64,000 nt of DNA from Sunxiuqinia sp965230765 (GCA_965230765.1 CBDDLR010000001.1:1178001-1242000); one strand, 5' to 3'. Shown: positions 8,854 through 18,924, counted from the first letter of the stretch. Notes: generated by a model not told the origin, from the letters alone. Numbers and translations are program-made.

Positions 8854-9687
8854 TTAGAAATACTTAATCTCTTCACCCAAAATATCTCCCAGAAGATTGT
8901 TTGCCAAACGGCTTGCACCAATCCTGAACAGGGTTGGGTTTAACCAGCCTTCACCTAAAATCTCTTTTACTATTGTTATGTAGAGCATGGCATCTTCAGT
9001 GGTAGCAATACCTCCGGCAGGTTTAAAACCAATTCGCTTTCCGGTTTTGTGATAGTATTCATTAATGGCCTCACACATTACAATGGCTGCCTCAGGTGTT
9101 GCTGCTGGCTTCATTTTCCCGGTTGAAGTTTTAATAAAATCAGCGCCAGATTCCATAGAGAGCATTGATGCTTGGTATATTTTTTCATCATCACACAGCG
9201 CACCTGTTTCAAGAATTACTTTTAAGTGGGCTTCCCCTATTGCTTCCTTAATGCTGGTTATTTCTTCCCTGCAATTCACCTCGTTCTCATCCAAGAAAGC
9301 CCAAAGCGGAAGAACAATGTCGATTTCATTGGCACCCTGATCAACGGCCATTTTGGCTTCTTTTACTTTAAACTCGATAAAGCTCATTGATGTTGGAAAG
9401 CTTCCTGCTACAGCTGTTATATTTACCCGGTCGTCATTAAGCGTTTCGTTAACTGTTCGTGCCAGGTTTGGAAAAACACAGATGGAAGCCACGTTTGGCA
9501 AATTTGGGTAGTCATTGGCAAAATCGTTGACCCTTTCAGTAAATGCTTTTACATGGCTTACCGTGTCCGTTGCATTTAGGGTAGTCAGATCAATGCATGA
9601 AAACGCAAGCATTTGCATTTCCCGGTCATTGATATCAGTTGCTTTTGCTTTTATTTCGCTTAGTTTTTCATCTATATTTGTAATCAT
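8854..9687 (-). CDS. deoC: Deoxyribose-phosphate aldolase
   Basis: 277-residue class I aldolase splitting 2-deoxyribose-5-phosphate into glyceraldehyde-3-phosphate and acetaldehyde. It shows NEIDIVLPLWAFL, KVILETGAL and the Schiff-base lysine in ADFIKTSTGK, then GFKPAGGI. Third gene of an apparent dtd-mazG-deoC unit with gaps of 1 and 3 bp. Acetaldehyde is also the expected product of the PhnX-like enzyme 44 kb away, but no link is implied. Confidence 0.96.
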   Translation of the reverse strand: MITNIDEKLSEIKAKATDINDREMQMLAFSCIDLTTLNATDTVSHVKAFTERVNDFANDYPNLPNVASICVFPNLARTVNETLNDDRVNITAVAGSFPTSMSFIEFKVKEAKMAVDQGANEIDIVLPLWAFLDENEVNCREEITSIKEAIGEAHLKVILETGALCDDEKIYQASMLSMESGADFIKTSTGKMKPAATPEAAIVMCEAINEYYHKTGKRIGFKPAGGIATTEDAMLYITIVKEILGEGWLNPTLFRIGASRLANNLLGDILGEEIKYF

Positions 9688-9690
9688 AAC

Positions 9691-10023
9691 TTATAGTTTT
9701 TTGTTGTTTTTGTGTCGGTGGATATCTCGCTTACTTTTCTTTTCTACGTTATTTTTGAATGCTTCGTTCAGGTTTACCCCGGTTTGATTGGCCAAACAAA
9801 TCAGAACCCACAGAATATCAGCCATTTCATCTGCTAAATTATATTGTTCATCTGATTGTTTAAACGACTGATCACCGTATTTTCGTGCCATGATACGGGC
9901 AAGTTCACCAACTTCTTCAGTAAGAATTGTCATATTCGTCAGCTCACTAAAATAGCGAACGCCAATTGTGTTGATCCATTCATCAACTATTTTTTGTGCT
10001 TCAGGAATAGTAATATCGCTCAT
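9691..10023 (-). CDS. MazG-like nucleotide pyrophosphohydrolase
   Basis: About 110 residues, all-alpha NTP pyrophosphohydrolase. EEVGELARIMARKYGD and LADEMADILWVL supply the ExxE...ExxD magnesium site. I place the start at the ATG 10021-10023 (MSDITIPEAQ), one base after the dtd stop; an in-frame ATG at 10074 would run 50 bp into dtd. It likely hydrolyses noncanonical or excess nucleoside triphosphates. Confidence 0.9.
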   Translation of the reverse strand: MSDITIPEAQKIVDEWINTIGVRYFSELTNMTILTEEVGELARIMARKYGDQSFKQSDEQYNLADEMADILWVLICLANQTGVNLNEAFKNNVEKKSKRDIHRHKNNKKL

Positions 10024-10024
10024 G

Positions 10025-10480
10025 CTAAAAATCTTTGTTTTTCGAATCGATAATAATGGTAACCGGCCCGTCATTTATTAGTTCAACATCCATGTGTGCA
10101 CCAAATTGTCCAGTACCAACTTTTTTACCCAGACTTGTCGATAAGGCATCAACAAATTTTTCGTACATCGGCACCGCAAAATCTGGTTTTGAAGCCTTGA
10201 TATAGGAAGGACGATTTCCTTTTTTTGTACTGGCATGCAGCGTAAACTGACTAACTACAAGAGCTTCACCATCAACATCCAGCAGTGATCGGTTCATCGT
10301 TCCGTTTTCATCATTGAATATCCGAAGCTGGGTTATCTTTTTCACCAACCATTCAATATCTTCGTGGGTATCTTCATCTTCTATCCCTAAAAGAATTAAT
10401 AAGCCACTTTTTATGGATGACTTGATTTGCTCATTTACCCTTACCGTAGCACTACTTACCCTCTGAATTACAACTCGCAT
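10025..10480 (-). CDS. dtd: D-aminoacyl-tRNA deacylase
   Basis: 151-residue Dtd that removes D-amino acids (and misacylated Gly) from tRNA. SQFTLHAS contains the Ser-Gln-Phe-Thr motif and NDGPVTIIIDS the Gly-cisPro motif used for chiral proofreading. Length is standard. First gene of the dtd-mazG-deoC unit. Confidence 0.96.
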   Translation of the reverse strand: MRVVIQRVSSATVRVNEQIKSSIKSGLLILLGIEDEDTHEDIEWLVKKITQLRIFNDENGTMNRSLLDVDGEALVVSQFTLHASTKKGNRPSYIKASKPDFAVPMYEKFVDALSTSLGKKVGTGQFGAHMDVELINDGPVTIIIDSKNKDF

Positions 10481-10630
10481 TTTATCATATCTTAATTGAA
10501 AAAATGTTCAAACACCGAACAAGCTATACATCTTGTTGTTTAATGATTTGAAGTGTCAGTTAGACAAAACCGACATCTTTTAAATTAAAATTACACAAAA
10601 AAACGAGAGAACAATTAGTTTTGAAAAAGA

Positions 10631-13021
10631 ATGAATCCACTTACTAAAATATTTCTTTTCATCTGTTTTACCATGTTCGCCTTTTCATCGTATTCGCAAC
10701 GGGCGGTATTAAAAGGGAGGGTTTTTGATAATTTGAATAACAATGCGTTACCGTTCGTGAATGTGTTGGTTTCCGGCACTACCTTGGGAACTGTTACCAA
10801 CGAGCAGGGTGAATTCCAGCTTTCAGGTTTAATGCCAGGTTTTGTTCGGATAGAAGTTTCGTTTGTTGGGTATCAAAGCAAAATTAGTCCGGAGATTGAG
10901 TTAAGCAATTCAAAACCAGCTTTTATTGAAGTTGGGATGGAAGTGAGCAAACAGCAATTAGAGGAAGTAAAAATTACTGCTTCACCATTCAAAAAAACGG
11001 AAGAAAGCCCATTATCATTGAAAAATATTGGAATTTCAGAGATTGAAAACAGTCCGGGTGCAAACCGGGATATTTCGAAAGTCATTCAATCTTTTGCAGG
11101 TGTTCAAAGCACCCCTTCATTCCGGAATGACATTATCATTCGCGGAGGTGGACCATCTGAAAGCCGGTTTTTTCTGGATGGGGTAGAGGTGCCCCACATT
11201 AATCATTTTGCCACACAAGGAGCAAGTGGTGGCCCCGTTGGTATTATCAATGCCGATTTGTTGCGTGAAGTGAATTATTATTCAGGGGCTTTCCCTGCAA
11301 ACCGCGGCAATGCTTTAAGTGGCGTTCTGGAATTTTTTCAGGTAGATGGTAACAGTGAAAAACTCAGGTTTCAAACTTCAGTCGGGGCGTCTGAAATAAC
11401 AGGTACTTTGGATGGACCCGTTGGTGAAAAATCAACCTTCATTTTTTCAGCACGGCGATCGTATCTGCAATTTTTATTTGATCTTTTTGAGTTGCCTTTT
11501 TTGCCCACTTTCAACGACTTTCAGTTAAAATGGAAAAGCAGGCTTGATGCGAAAAACGAAATTACGATTATTGGACTTGGGGCGATTGATGATTTTGCAC
11601 TCAACTTAGATCTTGAAGATCCAGATGAACAGCAAAAAAGCATACTTGCTTCTGTGCCGAAAAACGGACAATGGAGTTATACAGCAGGGATTGTTTACAA
11701 ACACTACCGCAAAAACAGCTTTCAAACTTTTGTGATTAGCCGGAGCCACCTGAATAATTCGGCGATTAAATACCTGGACAATGATGATAGTTTGGAGGCC
11801 AATAAAAATCTTGATTACGAATCAGAGGAGATTGAAAATAAGCTTCGATTTGAGAACACAACCCGCTTTGCAGACTTCAAGCTAAACTTTGGTGCAAACC
11901 TTGACTTTGCACGATTTAAAAGCTTTACGCAACAACGGAGGTTCTATGACCAGGGAATTATTGACCTAAATTACGATACCGAACTTGATGTGGTGAAATG
12001 GGGGATTTTCGGGCATGCCAGCCACAACTTTTTCAATGAACGGTTGAGCCTATCATTTGGGTTGAGAATGGATGCAAACAATTACTCATCCAGCATGCGG
12101 TCATTGTTTGATCAACTTTCACCAAGGCTTTCGGCTTCGTATTTACTTGCTGAAAAATGGAGCTTAAATTTTAACACGGGAAGATATTTTCAAATGCCCA
12201 CATACACTTCGCTTGGTTTTAAACGCGACGATGAATTGGTGAACCGTCAGAACAAACTAAAATACATTCAGTCTGATCATTTAATTGGCGGGCTTGAGTT
12301 TCGGCCTAAAACCAACATCCTTTTTTCGGTTGAAGGATTTCTGAAAGAATATAGCAACTACCCTTTTTCGATTGAGGATTCTATTAGTATCGCGAACCTT
12401 GGAGCCGACTTTGGGGTGGTTGGAAGTGAAGAGGTTGTTTCAACATCAACAGGAAGGGCTTACGGTGTTGAGTTTCAAACGCGTATTAGCTCATCCAATA
12501 AGTTTAACTTTAACATGTCTTACACCCTGGTAAGAAGTGAGTTTGACGATAAAGACGACAATCGAATTGCTTCGAGTTGGGATAGCAAGCACATGCTGGT
12601 TTTGACCACCACTAAGAAATTGAAACGGGACTGGCGTATTGGTGCCAGGTGGCGCTTTGTAGGCGGACTTCCTTACACGCCGTATGATATGAACCGATCG
12701 TCGCTGGTTGAGGCATGGAATGCAAACAATGGCCCGTTTTTTGACTTTCAGCAAATCAACACGCAACGGTTTGATGCCTTTCACCAGTTGGATTTAAGGA
12801 TTGACAAAGCCTATTACCTAAATAAAATCACGGCTAAATTTTACATCGACATCCAAAATTTCTACAATTTTGAAAATCAGGATCAAGATATTTTAGTTCG
12901 TGAGGAAGATGATTTGGGCAATTTTGTGACCGTTGAAAATGGGGGTCGATATGTTTTGAGAGAAGTGGAAAACACTTCTGGCACCGTACTTCCAACCATC
13001 GGGATCATTCTTCAGTTTTAA
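10631..13021 (+). CDS. TonB-dependent outer-membrane receptor with carboxypeptidase-regulatory domain
   Basis: 796-residue outer-membrane receptor. A signal peptide (IFLFICFTMFAFSSYSQ) is followed by a CarboxypepD_reg-like beta sandwich (VLKGRVFDNLNNNALPFVNV, about 25-105). The plug domain is about 115-230 (FRNDIIIRGGGPSESRFFLDG), with a 22-strand barrel to the C-terminal phenylalanine. No SusD partner is adjacent, so this is more like a metal, siderophore or small-ligand receptor than a glycan importer. It is followed 14 bp later by a lipoate ligase gene. Substrate not deducible. Confidence 0.9.
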   Translation: MNPLTKIFLFICFTMFAFSSYSQRAVLKGRVFDNLNNNALPFVNVLVSGTTLGTVTNEQGEFQLSGLMPGFVRIEVSFVGYQSKISPEIELSNSKPAFIEVGMEVSKQQLEEVKITASPFKKTEESPLSLKNIGISEIENSPGANRDISKVIQSFAGVQSTPSFRNDIIIRGGGPSESRFFLDGVEVPHINHFATQGASGGPVGIINADLLREVNYYSGAFPANRGNALSGVLEFFQVDGNSEKLRFQTSVGASEITGTLDGPVGEKSTFIFSARRSYLQFLFDLFELPFLPTFNDFQLKWKSRLDAKNEITIIGLGAIDDFALNLDLEDPDEQQKSILASVPKNGQWSYTAGIVYKHYRKNSFQTFVISRSHLNNSAIKYLDNDDSLEANKNLDYESEEIENKLRFENTTRFADFKLNFGANLDFARFKSFTQQRRFYDQGIIDLNYDTELDVVKWGIFGHASHNFFNERLSLSFGLRMDANNYSSSMRSLFDQLSPRLSASYLLAEKWSLNFNTGRYFQMPTYTSLGFKRDDELVNRQNKLKYIQSDHLIGGLEFRPKTNILFSVEGFLKEYSNYPFSIEDSISIANLGADFGVVGSEEVVSTSTGRAYGVEFQTRISSSNKFNFNMSYTLVRSEFDDKDDNRIASSWDSKHMLVLTTTKKLKRDWRIGARWRFVGGLPYTPYDMNRSSLVEAWNANNGPFFDFQQINTQRFDAFHQLDLRIDKAYYLNKITAKFYIDIQNFYNFENQDQDILVREEDDLGNFVTVENGGRYVLREVENTSGTVLPTIGIILQF

Positions 13022-13034
13022 TTATTTTTACTGC

Positions 13035-14018
13035 ATGAAGGTAATTTGCATTCACCACAAAGAAACCGATCCTTATTTTAGTCTGGCCGCAGAAGAATAT
13101 CTTTTGAAAAATTTTCAGGAAGATGTGTTTTTGCTTTGGAAAAGCGAGCCATCAATTGTTGTTGGCAAACATCAAAATGCACTGGCTGAAATTAATCATC
13201 ATTACGTTCGTGAAAATAGAATTAAAGTAGCCCGCAGGCTTTCCGGAGGAGGGACTGTGTTTCACGATGATGGGAATCTGAATTTTACCTTTATTCAGAA
13301 TGTTGAACGTATTGATCAGGTGAATTTTAAAACATTCACTTTCCCAATTGTTGAAGCTTTGAATAAATTGGGATTGGATGCCACTACTTCTGGAAGAAAT
13401 GATTTGCTACTAGACGGGAAAAAGATTTCGGGGAATGCCGAACATGTTTTTAAGAAGAGGGTACTACACCACGGAACACTCTTGTTTGATAGTAAATTGG
13501 AGCATTTAAAGAATGCTTTGAAGGTTGATCTTTCCAGATTTCAGGATAAATCGGTTCAATCCAACCGGAGCGTTGTAACCAATATCGTTGCACACCTGAA
13601 CAAGGAATTGACAGTTGTAGAATTTGCTGATTTCCTTTTCGATACAATTTCCAATTCCTATTCTGAAATGCAAAAATATGAGTTCACGGAATCAGATATA
13701 CATGCCATACAAAAGCTCCGCGATGAGAAATATTGCCAATGGGATTGGATTTACGGGTATTCTCCAAAGTATGTTTATTCAAATTCATTGGAAACATTGA
13801 ACGGGGAAATTGATTTCTCCATTTGGGTTGAAAAAGGGATTATTCGCAAAAGTGAATGGAAAGGCGATATCCCAATAGATTTAGTGGGCTCGCTAAACAG
13901 TCGGCTTCAAAATTGCCGCCATGATTATGAAGAGTTGTTGAAAGCACTTCAACCCATTCAATCCCTTCTGCAGGAATTGAATGTTGAGGTTGAGAGCTTA
14001 TTGGTTAAACTGGTTTAG
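13035..14018 (+). CDS. Lipoate-protein ligase A family
   Basis: 327-residue biotin/lipoate ligase-fold protein. RLSGGGTVFHDDGNLNFTF is the RRxxGGGxVxHD lipoate-binding motif, and GRNDLLLDGKKISGNAEH carries the catalytic lysine. The C-terminal accessory domain is about 245-327. It attaches lipoate to E2 and GcvH proteins. It lies 14 bp after the TonB receptor and may be co-transcribed; convergent with the next operon. Confidence 0.93.
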   Translation: MKVICIHHKETDPYFSLAAEEYLLKNFQEDVFLLWKSEPSIVVGKHQNALAEINHHYVRENRIKVARRLSGGGTVFHDDGNLNFTFIQNVERIDQVNFKTFTFPIVEALNKLGLDATTSGRNDLLLDGKKISGNAEHVFKKRVLHHGTLLFDSKLEHLKNALKVDLSRFQDKSVQSNRSVVTNIVAHLNKELTVVEFADFLFDTISNSYSEMQKYEFTESDIHAIQKLRDEKYCQWDWIYGYSPKYVYSNSLETLNGEIDFSIWVEKGIIRKSEWKGDIPIDLVGSLNSRLQNCRHDYEELLKALQPIQSLLQELNVEVESLLVKLV

Positions 14019-14038
14019 GAAGCAATAAGTTTTTGCTT

Positions 14039-15625
14039 TTAATGAACACTGTCTGAACTGTTATCTTTATTCTTTGAGTAATATTTTCCTTTTTTAGCAT
14101 TCGATTTTATAGCTGCCGAATTATTTAATCGTTTTACTGCCTTTTGTAGGTTTTCGTCTGGTTTAATAATGTTGTATTGTCCCCAAAAATCAGGATCGTA
14201 ATCAATGATTAGTTCAGTAAAAACATCGCTGGGGCTATAGGTTTCTTCACGGTCAAATCTTCTTTGTTCTGTTTTTGTATGATCGGTAATTAGTAAATCA
14301 GCTACACTGTGGAAGACGGAATTTATTTTGTCATGTTTGCTTCTCACCCTAAATTTTACAGAAGTTTGCGCAGAGTTTAAGTGCCATTTACCATCAGTTT
14401 CTTTATACGTTACCTGGTAATTTAAGTCGAGCGGGCGAACATGAAAACTTCTCGGTTTCTTTTTTATTAATGATCTGCGTGCGATTCTTTTCCCTTGTTT
14501 GGTTAGCGAAAATTCTGCACGTACAAGTGAGCAGTTTTCCTGATCAATGAATAGCTTTCCTTCATAGCTTACAAAATCAACTTTTTCATCAATTGTAAAG
14601 TGGATGACATAAGTTGGACGATCCAAATAAGTGATGACCTGTTGTGCTTCATAGGTGTAAAAATGGCGGAATTCAGGTGAAATAAATGTATCCATTGTTT
14701 TTATTACATCGAGTTTTGTGATGTAGTATGGACCACCCTGCATTTTAAAATCCACCCACTTAAATGGGGTAACATCATTACTTTTCCTACCCTTTAAAAA
14801 TTTCACCCTGTCTTCGCGTGTAACAATTTTATAAGACGGTTTCAAAATGTTCATTACCGCTTCGGAAACATTTGTATATACTTCATCCTGAAGCAAAACC
14901 TCACGATAAAAAGCGGTCATTAAATGGTTCGTTTCGGGATAGTTATCTGGAATTCTATCAATCATTTTATCCAATATTTCCAATGGATTTATGGCAGTAA
15001 CTTTTATTTCTTTCAGATGAATATCAACTGGATTTAGTGCAATCTTTAAATTGGTGGGTTCAGCCGTAACAAGGGGTACATGAAATTGTTGAAAGCCTAA
15101 ACAGGAAACCAGCAAAGTGTCTTGCAAAAATTCATTGGGTATTTTAACTTCAAATTCGCCATCCATGTTTGATATGGTGCCTATGGGTTTGCCCAGGATT
15201 GAAATGCTGGCATAAGGAATCGGTTCTTGTGACTTGACATTGTGAATGTATCCGGAAAATTTTTCAAAGTTCTTAGTCTGTTTTGTTTTTTGCTTTTCTT
15301 TTTCAGGTTCAAACTTTGTGATAATTACCTGGTTTTTTAAAACCTGAAATGAATAATCCCGATAAAATAATTCTTCAAGGATAATTCCGATTTTTTGGTT
15401 TTGATGGTTTACGCTAACTAATTGCTGGGCGTTAAAAACTGTTGGGTCGTAGGAAAAATAAAGTCCCGATTTTGAAGAAATCTCATCCAGGACTTTTTCT
15501 ATTTTCTGATTGGTAAGTTCAATGTCTATACGTTTTTCAAGAAGAGGATGACTGTCGTTTTGTGCAAATGATAAATGGGGGATGCACAAAACGAACAGAC
15601 ATACTATTTGAAGATAGTGCGGCAT
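14039..15625 (-). CDS. STN-domain / CarboxypepD-regulatory periplasmic protein of the FecR operon
   Basis: 528 residues, unrecognised as a whole. Signal peptide ending LSFAQ. The STN (secretin/TonB N-terminal short) domain is about 33-100 (KVLDEISSKSGLYFSYDP). A CarboxypepD_reg-like sandwich is about 123-200 (FSGYIHNVKSQEPIPYASIS). The rest, about 210-510, is beta-rich and resembles the C-terminal part of DUF5686-type proteins, but it lacks a visible outer-membrane barrel terminus. Its start overlaps the protease-gene stop by 1 base (TAATG). A TonB receptor is usually expected in this slot of a sigma/FecR operon; here STN-only proteins replace it. Confidence 0.75.
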   Translation of the reverse strand: MPHYLQIVCLFVLCIPHLSFAQNDSHPLLEKRIDIELTNQKIEKVLDEISSKSGLYFSYDPTVFNAQQLVSVNHQNQKIGIILEELFYRDYSFQVLKNQVIITKFEPEKEKQKTKQTKNFEKFSGYIHNVKSQEPIPYASISILGKPIGTISNMDGEFEVKIPNEFLQDTLLVSCLGFQQFHVPLVTAEPTNLKIALNPVDIHLKEIKVTAINPLEILDKMIDRIPDNYPETNHLMTAFYREVLLQDEVYTNVSEAVMNILKPSYKIVTREDRVKFLKGRKSNDVTPFKWVDFKMQGGPYYITKLDVIKTMDTFISPEFRHFYTYEAQQVITYLDRPTYVIHFTIDEKVDFVSYEGKLFIDQENCSLVRAEFSLTKQGKRIARRSLIKKKPRSFHVRPLDLNYQVTYKETDGKWHLNSAQTSVKFRVRSKHDKINSVFHSVADLLITDHTKTEQRRFDREETYSPSDVFTELIIDYDPDFWGQYNIIKPDENLQKAVKRLNNSAAIKSNAKKGKYYSKNKDNSSDSVH

Positions 15626-17187
15626 TAAAAGAATTTTTTCAGATGAAATGTTGTTTTTATTTCCTCCCCATCCCGGAGTACTTTCATATTAATTTTCCTG
15701 TTTTCCTTACTCTGCAAGATAAGGTTTATGTCGTTCAAAGACAACGATTCGTGGTGTGAGCTATTCACCGATAATATTTGATCGTGTTCCATTAAACCGG
15801 CGTCATAAGCCGGGGAATCTTCCCTGATTTTGTCAATGGTGAAAACAGGCAATCCAGGCATAGGATTACTCACCTCCATCCCACTCATATTGTAATTGAA
15901 TTTTTCTTTCACCTTTGTTGTCGGCCTCAATTTCATTTGTTTGTTAGGATAGTCAATCGTTACATAAAAACGCCTTAAAATTTCTGCACCTAAGGTTCCA
16001 TTACGATCGTTCCTCATAATCAGGCTTTCTATCAAATCATTTTCAGGAAAAGCAACAATTGGTTCATACAGTACAATGGGACCAACCCATATTCCACTAA
16101 TCCTGCCTTTTTTTCCATACAAATCACCACTTAAACCTTTGCCCAGGAATGTTTCAATATGATTGTCAGGCAAATTAATGCGGTTGTCGGATTGTGTAGA
16201 TAGCCAAATGGCATCGCTTGCTCCAGTATCAACCAGTAACTTTACAGGAACGTCTTTATTCTGGTCAGTTACAATTGTTGTTCTCACGTAAGGCTTATTG
16301 TGTTCAAAGTGCAAAGGCATTACAATATCGTTGTTTTTAACTTTTCTACGATAATGTTCTGGTTTCGTCAATGTAAGTTTTGTCGCACTGTAATCAATTT
16401 CCACTACAAAATCTTTAAACAGATTGAACCCTATTAGACCATGTACAGGCATGCCCAGTATTTGCGAAATCTGAAAGTTATCATCAATAATCATATGGAT
16501 TTCCTGATTACGCGCAATTACCCCTTCGATTTTCATCGTATTATTTCCCGATTTGTACGCAGTCAGTGATTCTCCTTCACCTAAACCTTTAATGTTAATT
16601 GGCTGCATGAAGTTTAGGTTCAGCTTGTTAACAAATGGAAGCTCGGTAATCATCGGAAAGCGTACTCCAGTATCTAAAATGAAATTTAAGGTGTCAGATT
16701 CGTTGATCAAAACGGGGATGATAATCAGGTTGCTAGCCGATTTGAAATCAATAACAACCGATTTCTTTCTCGGATTTTCAAACTCAAATTTGTTTTTGCT
16801 GGGTTTGAGTTTCACTTTTGCCTCGTATGTTTCTGTTTCTGAAAGAGGCACATAATCTCGAACAACCAGCAGGTTATCTTCAATTTCAAAAATGAGGTAA
16901 TAATCTTTCATCAGTTTGTCAAGCACATATTTCATGGGCTTGTTCGATATGTTCAAACTAATTTCTTTTCCTTCAACTAATTTTGAATTGTATGAATAAT
17001 CCAGGTTGAAGTAATCACATATGCGATGGATTACGTCAGAAAGCGATTCGTTTTCAGCATAAATGCTTATGTGCTGATCAAGGATCCCATCGTTTTGTTT
17101 TTCCTGTGCATTGGTATTCCAGGCAAAAAGAAACAACAAAATAGTTATATAAAGTTTGAAGTTTGTAATTATGGCTCTAGTTTTCAT
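15625..17187 (-). CDS. STN-domain retropepsin-like aspartyl protease with PDZ domain
   Basis: 520 residues with a signal peptide (LYITILLFLFAWNTNAQ). An STN domain (about 32-108; VIHRICDYFNLDYSYNS) precedes a double aspartyl-protease region with two Asp-Thr-Gly motifs (FILDTGVRFP near 165 and LLVDTGASDA near 317). A PDZ domain follows at about 430-515 (REDSPAYDAGLMEHDQILSV). Two DTG motifs in one chain suggest an intramolecular pepsin-like pair. The STN domain normally contacts FecR-type anti-sigma partners, so a signal-responsive periplasmic protease is plausible but unproven. Third gene after sigma and FecR. Confidence 0.8.
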   Translation of the reverse strand: MKTRAIITNFKLYITILLFLFAWNTNAQEKQNDGILDQHISIYAENESLSDVIHRICDYFNLDYSYNSKLVEGKEISLNISNKPMKYVLDKLMKDYYLIFEIEDNLLVVRDYVPLSETETYEAKVKLKPSKNKFEFENPRKKSVVIDFKSASNLIIIPVLINESDTLNFILDTGVRFPMITELPFVNKLNLNFMQPINIKGLGEGESLTAYKSGNNTMKIEGVIARNQEIHMIIDDNFQISQILGMPVHGLIGFNLFKDFVVEIDYSATKLTLTKPEHYRRKVKNNDIVMPLHFEHNKPYVRTTIVTDQNKDVPVKLLVDTGASDAIWLSTQSDNRINLPDNHIETFLGKGLSGDLYGKKGRISGIWVGPIVLYEPIVAFPENDLIESLIMRNDRNGTLGAEILRRFYVTIDYPNKQMKLRPTTKVKEKFNYNMSGMEVSNPMPGLPVFTIDKIREDSPAYDAGLMEHDQILSVNSSHHESLSLNDINLILQSKENRKINMKVLRDGEEIKTTFHLKKFF

Positions 17188-17206
17188 GGCTTGCTCCTTT
17201 AATTGT

Positions 17207-18220
17207 TTAAGACTTCTTGTTTAAAAAGTAACAATTATCCTCCTCGTTGACTTCAATGTTCAGGGTCAGGGAAATAACTTCAAGAATAAAATCGATAGAG
17301 TTGTTTTCAAAATGCCCGGAATAACTCATTTCTTCGAGGGCTGGATCTACGGTTTTAATTTCTATACCGTATAGTTTGTTTAATTGTTCAATTACTTCTT
17401 TTAGTGAAGTTTCACTAAAAATAAGGTGGCGCGTTTTCCAGGCGATGTAATTGGCATCCAGGTTTTGCATTTTGAGCAATTCCTTGCTTGCATTTACATA
17501 GATACCCTTATCGCCTGGGTCAAGGATCACTTCATGGCTTGAGGCTATGTTCAGTTCTTCTGTATATACTTGAACTTTTCCGGTAGATACGACTACCTCT
17601 ACGTTTTCGTTTTCAGGATATGCATTTACATTAAAGCTGGTACCAAGAACTTTAATGTTTGCGTTTCCTGCGTGAATAATAAATGGCTTTTCAGGATTTG
17701 GTGTGACATCAAAAAAGCCTTCTCCTTCAATAAAAACTTCTCGTATGTCTGATGCAAATTCAGTTGGGAAATCGATTTTCGAATCACGGTTCAGCGTAAC
17801 TATCGAGCCGTCTGGAAGCTCAATTGTGCTAATCCCGAAATCGCTCAGCGCAATTTCACTCGGTTTAGGTTCAAATAGGTTGTTATCTGAGAGTAACCAA
17901 ACAGAACCAATTACAAGTGCAAAAATAATTACGGCTGCAACCTTCAATAAGCCATAAGAATTCGTGAATGAAAGCGTGCGTTTTTTTGTTGTTGTAATCT
18001 TTGATTTGACATTTTCAAAAGCTTTCCCAGAATCGTAATTCTTTAACTTGTAATGTAGGTCAACTTGATTGGCTATATTTTCGATTTCGTTGAGTTCAGA
18101 AGCATCTACACTCTTCAATTCTTCATTTGAAGATTTCTCTCTCGTTGCATTTTCATTTCCAAAAACTTTTTTGGCCAATGCATTCCATTCTTCCTGGTTG
18201 ATATTTCTTTTTGTTTTCAT
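17207..18220 (-). CDS. FecR-family anti-sigma factor
   Basis: 337 residues. The cytosolic N-terminus (about 1-90) is followed by one membrane helix (LLKVAAVIIFALVIGSVWLL, about 93-112). The periplasmic FecR domain (about 130-235) shows TIELPDGSIVTLNRDSKI and IEGEGFFDVTPNPEKPF. The C-terminal DUF4974 domain (about 260-335) shows LIFSETSLKEVIEQLNKLYGIEI. It holds the ECF sigma factor encoded 44 bp upstream. Confidence 0.93.
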   Translation of the reverse strand: MKTKRNINQEEWNALAKKVFGNENATREKSSNEELKSVDASELNEIENIANQVDLHYKLKNYDSGKAFENVKSKITTTKKRTLSFTNSYGLLKVAAVIIFALVIGSVWLLSDNNLFEPKPSEIALSDFGISTIELPDGSIVTLNRDSKIDFPTEFASDIREVFIEGEGFFDVTPNPEKPFIIHAGNANIKVLGTSFNVNAYPENENVEVVVSTGKVQVYTEELNIASSHEVILDPGDKGIYVNASKELLKMQNLDANYIAWKTRHLIFSETSLKEVIEQLNKLYGIEIKTVDPALEEMSYSGHFENNSIDFILEVISLTLNIEVNEEDNCYFLNKKS

Positions 18221-18264
18221 CTGTAATTAAGACAAGCATTCAAAAAAACACCCCTAAAAAGAGA

Positions 18265-18840
18265 TTATCTTTTAAGGATCATGAATAAACCAACCAGGTA
18301 ATCCTGGTAGTCTTTGAGCATTTCCCGAAGTTGTTTTAAGGCAAGTCCCATTTGGGCTTCAACGGTTTTTACGGAGATATTGAGTTGCTCGGCAATTTCC
18401 CGGTATTTTAATCCTTCTTCCCGGCTTAACCTGAATATTTCCTGTCTTTTTTTTGGGAGTGAATCAATACTGGCCTCTATTTTTTCGGCCAATCCGATTT
18501 CCATGAAATATGCAGATCCGGTTTCTGGCTTTGTATCATCCAACACCTTTTGAGCATGTTTTTGCCTTATTTTTAAATGTTGAATGGCATTGATGCATTG
18601 ATTTCTAATTGTGCGAAACAAATAATGCTTAACCGAACTGTCAATAGAGATTTCTTTTCGTTTTGTCCAGATTTTTACAAAAGTGTCCTGTACGATTTCT
18701 TCAGACTTGTCATCATCCTGCAAAAATTGGTTGGCATAAAGACAAAGTGAGGCATAATACTTATGAAACAATGTTTCAAAGGCTTTCTCATCTCCGATCT
18801 TTAATTTTTGGTATAGTTCTCTGTCGTCAGGTTTATTCAT
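18265..18840 (-). CDS. ECF RNA polymerase sigma factor, Bacteroidetes FecI-like group
   Basis: 191-residue sigma-70 ECF factor. Region 2 is AFETLFHKYYASLCLYANQFL...SEEIVQDTFVKIW, and region 4 is LPKKRQEIFRLSREEGLKYREIAEQLNISVKTVEAQM. It heads a four-gene operon with FecR and two STN proteins. The usual downstream SusC or FecA receptor is missing. Confidence 0.95.
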   Translation of the reverse strand: MNKPDDRELYQKLKIGDEKAFETLFHKYYASLCLYANQFLQDDDKSEEIVQDTFVKIWTKRKEISIDSSVKHYLFRTIRNQCINAIQHLKIRQKHAQKVLDDTKPETGSAYFMEIGLAEKIEASIDSLPKKRQEIFRLSREEGLKYREIAEQLNISVKTVEAQMGLALKQLREMLKDYQDYLVGLFMILKR

Positions 18841-18924
18841 ATGGTTCTGAACAAAAACAGTGAGATTTTGCTAAGGTATTAAAATATTGAAGATGCTTCA
18901 ACAGTCATGCCAAATGTTAAATAT

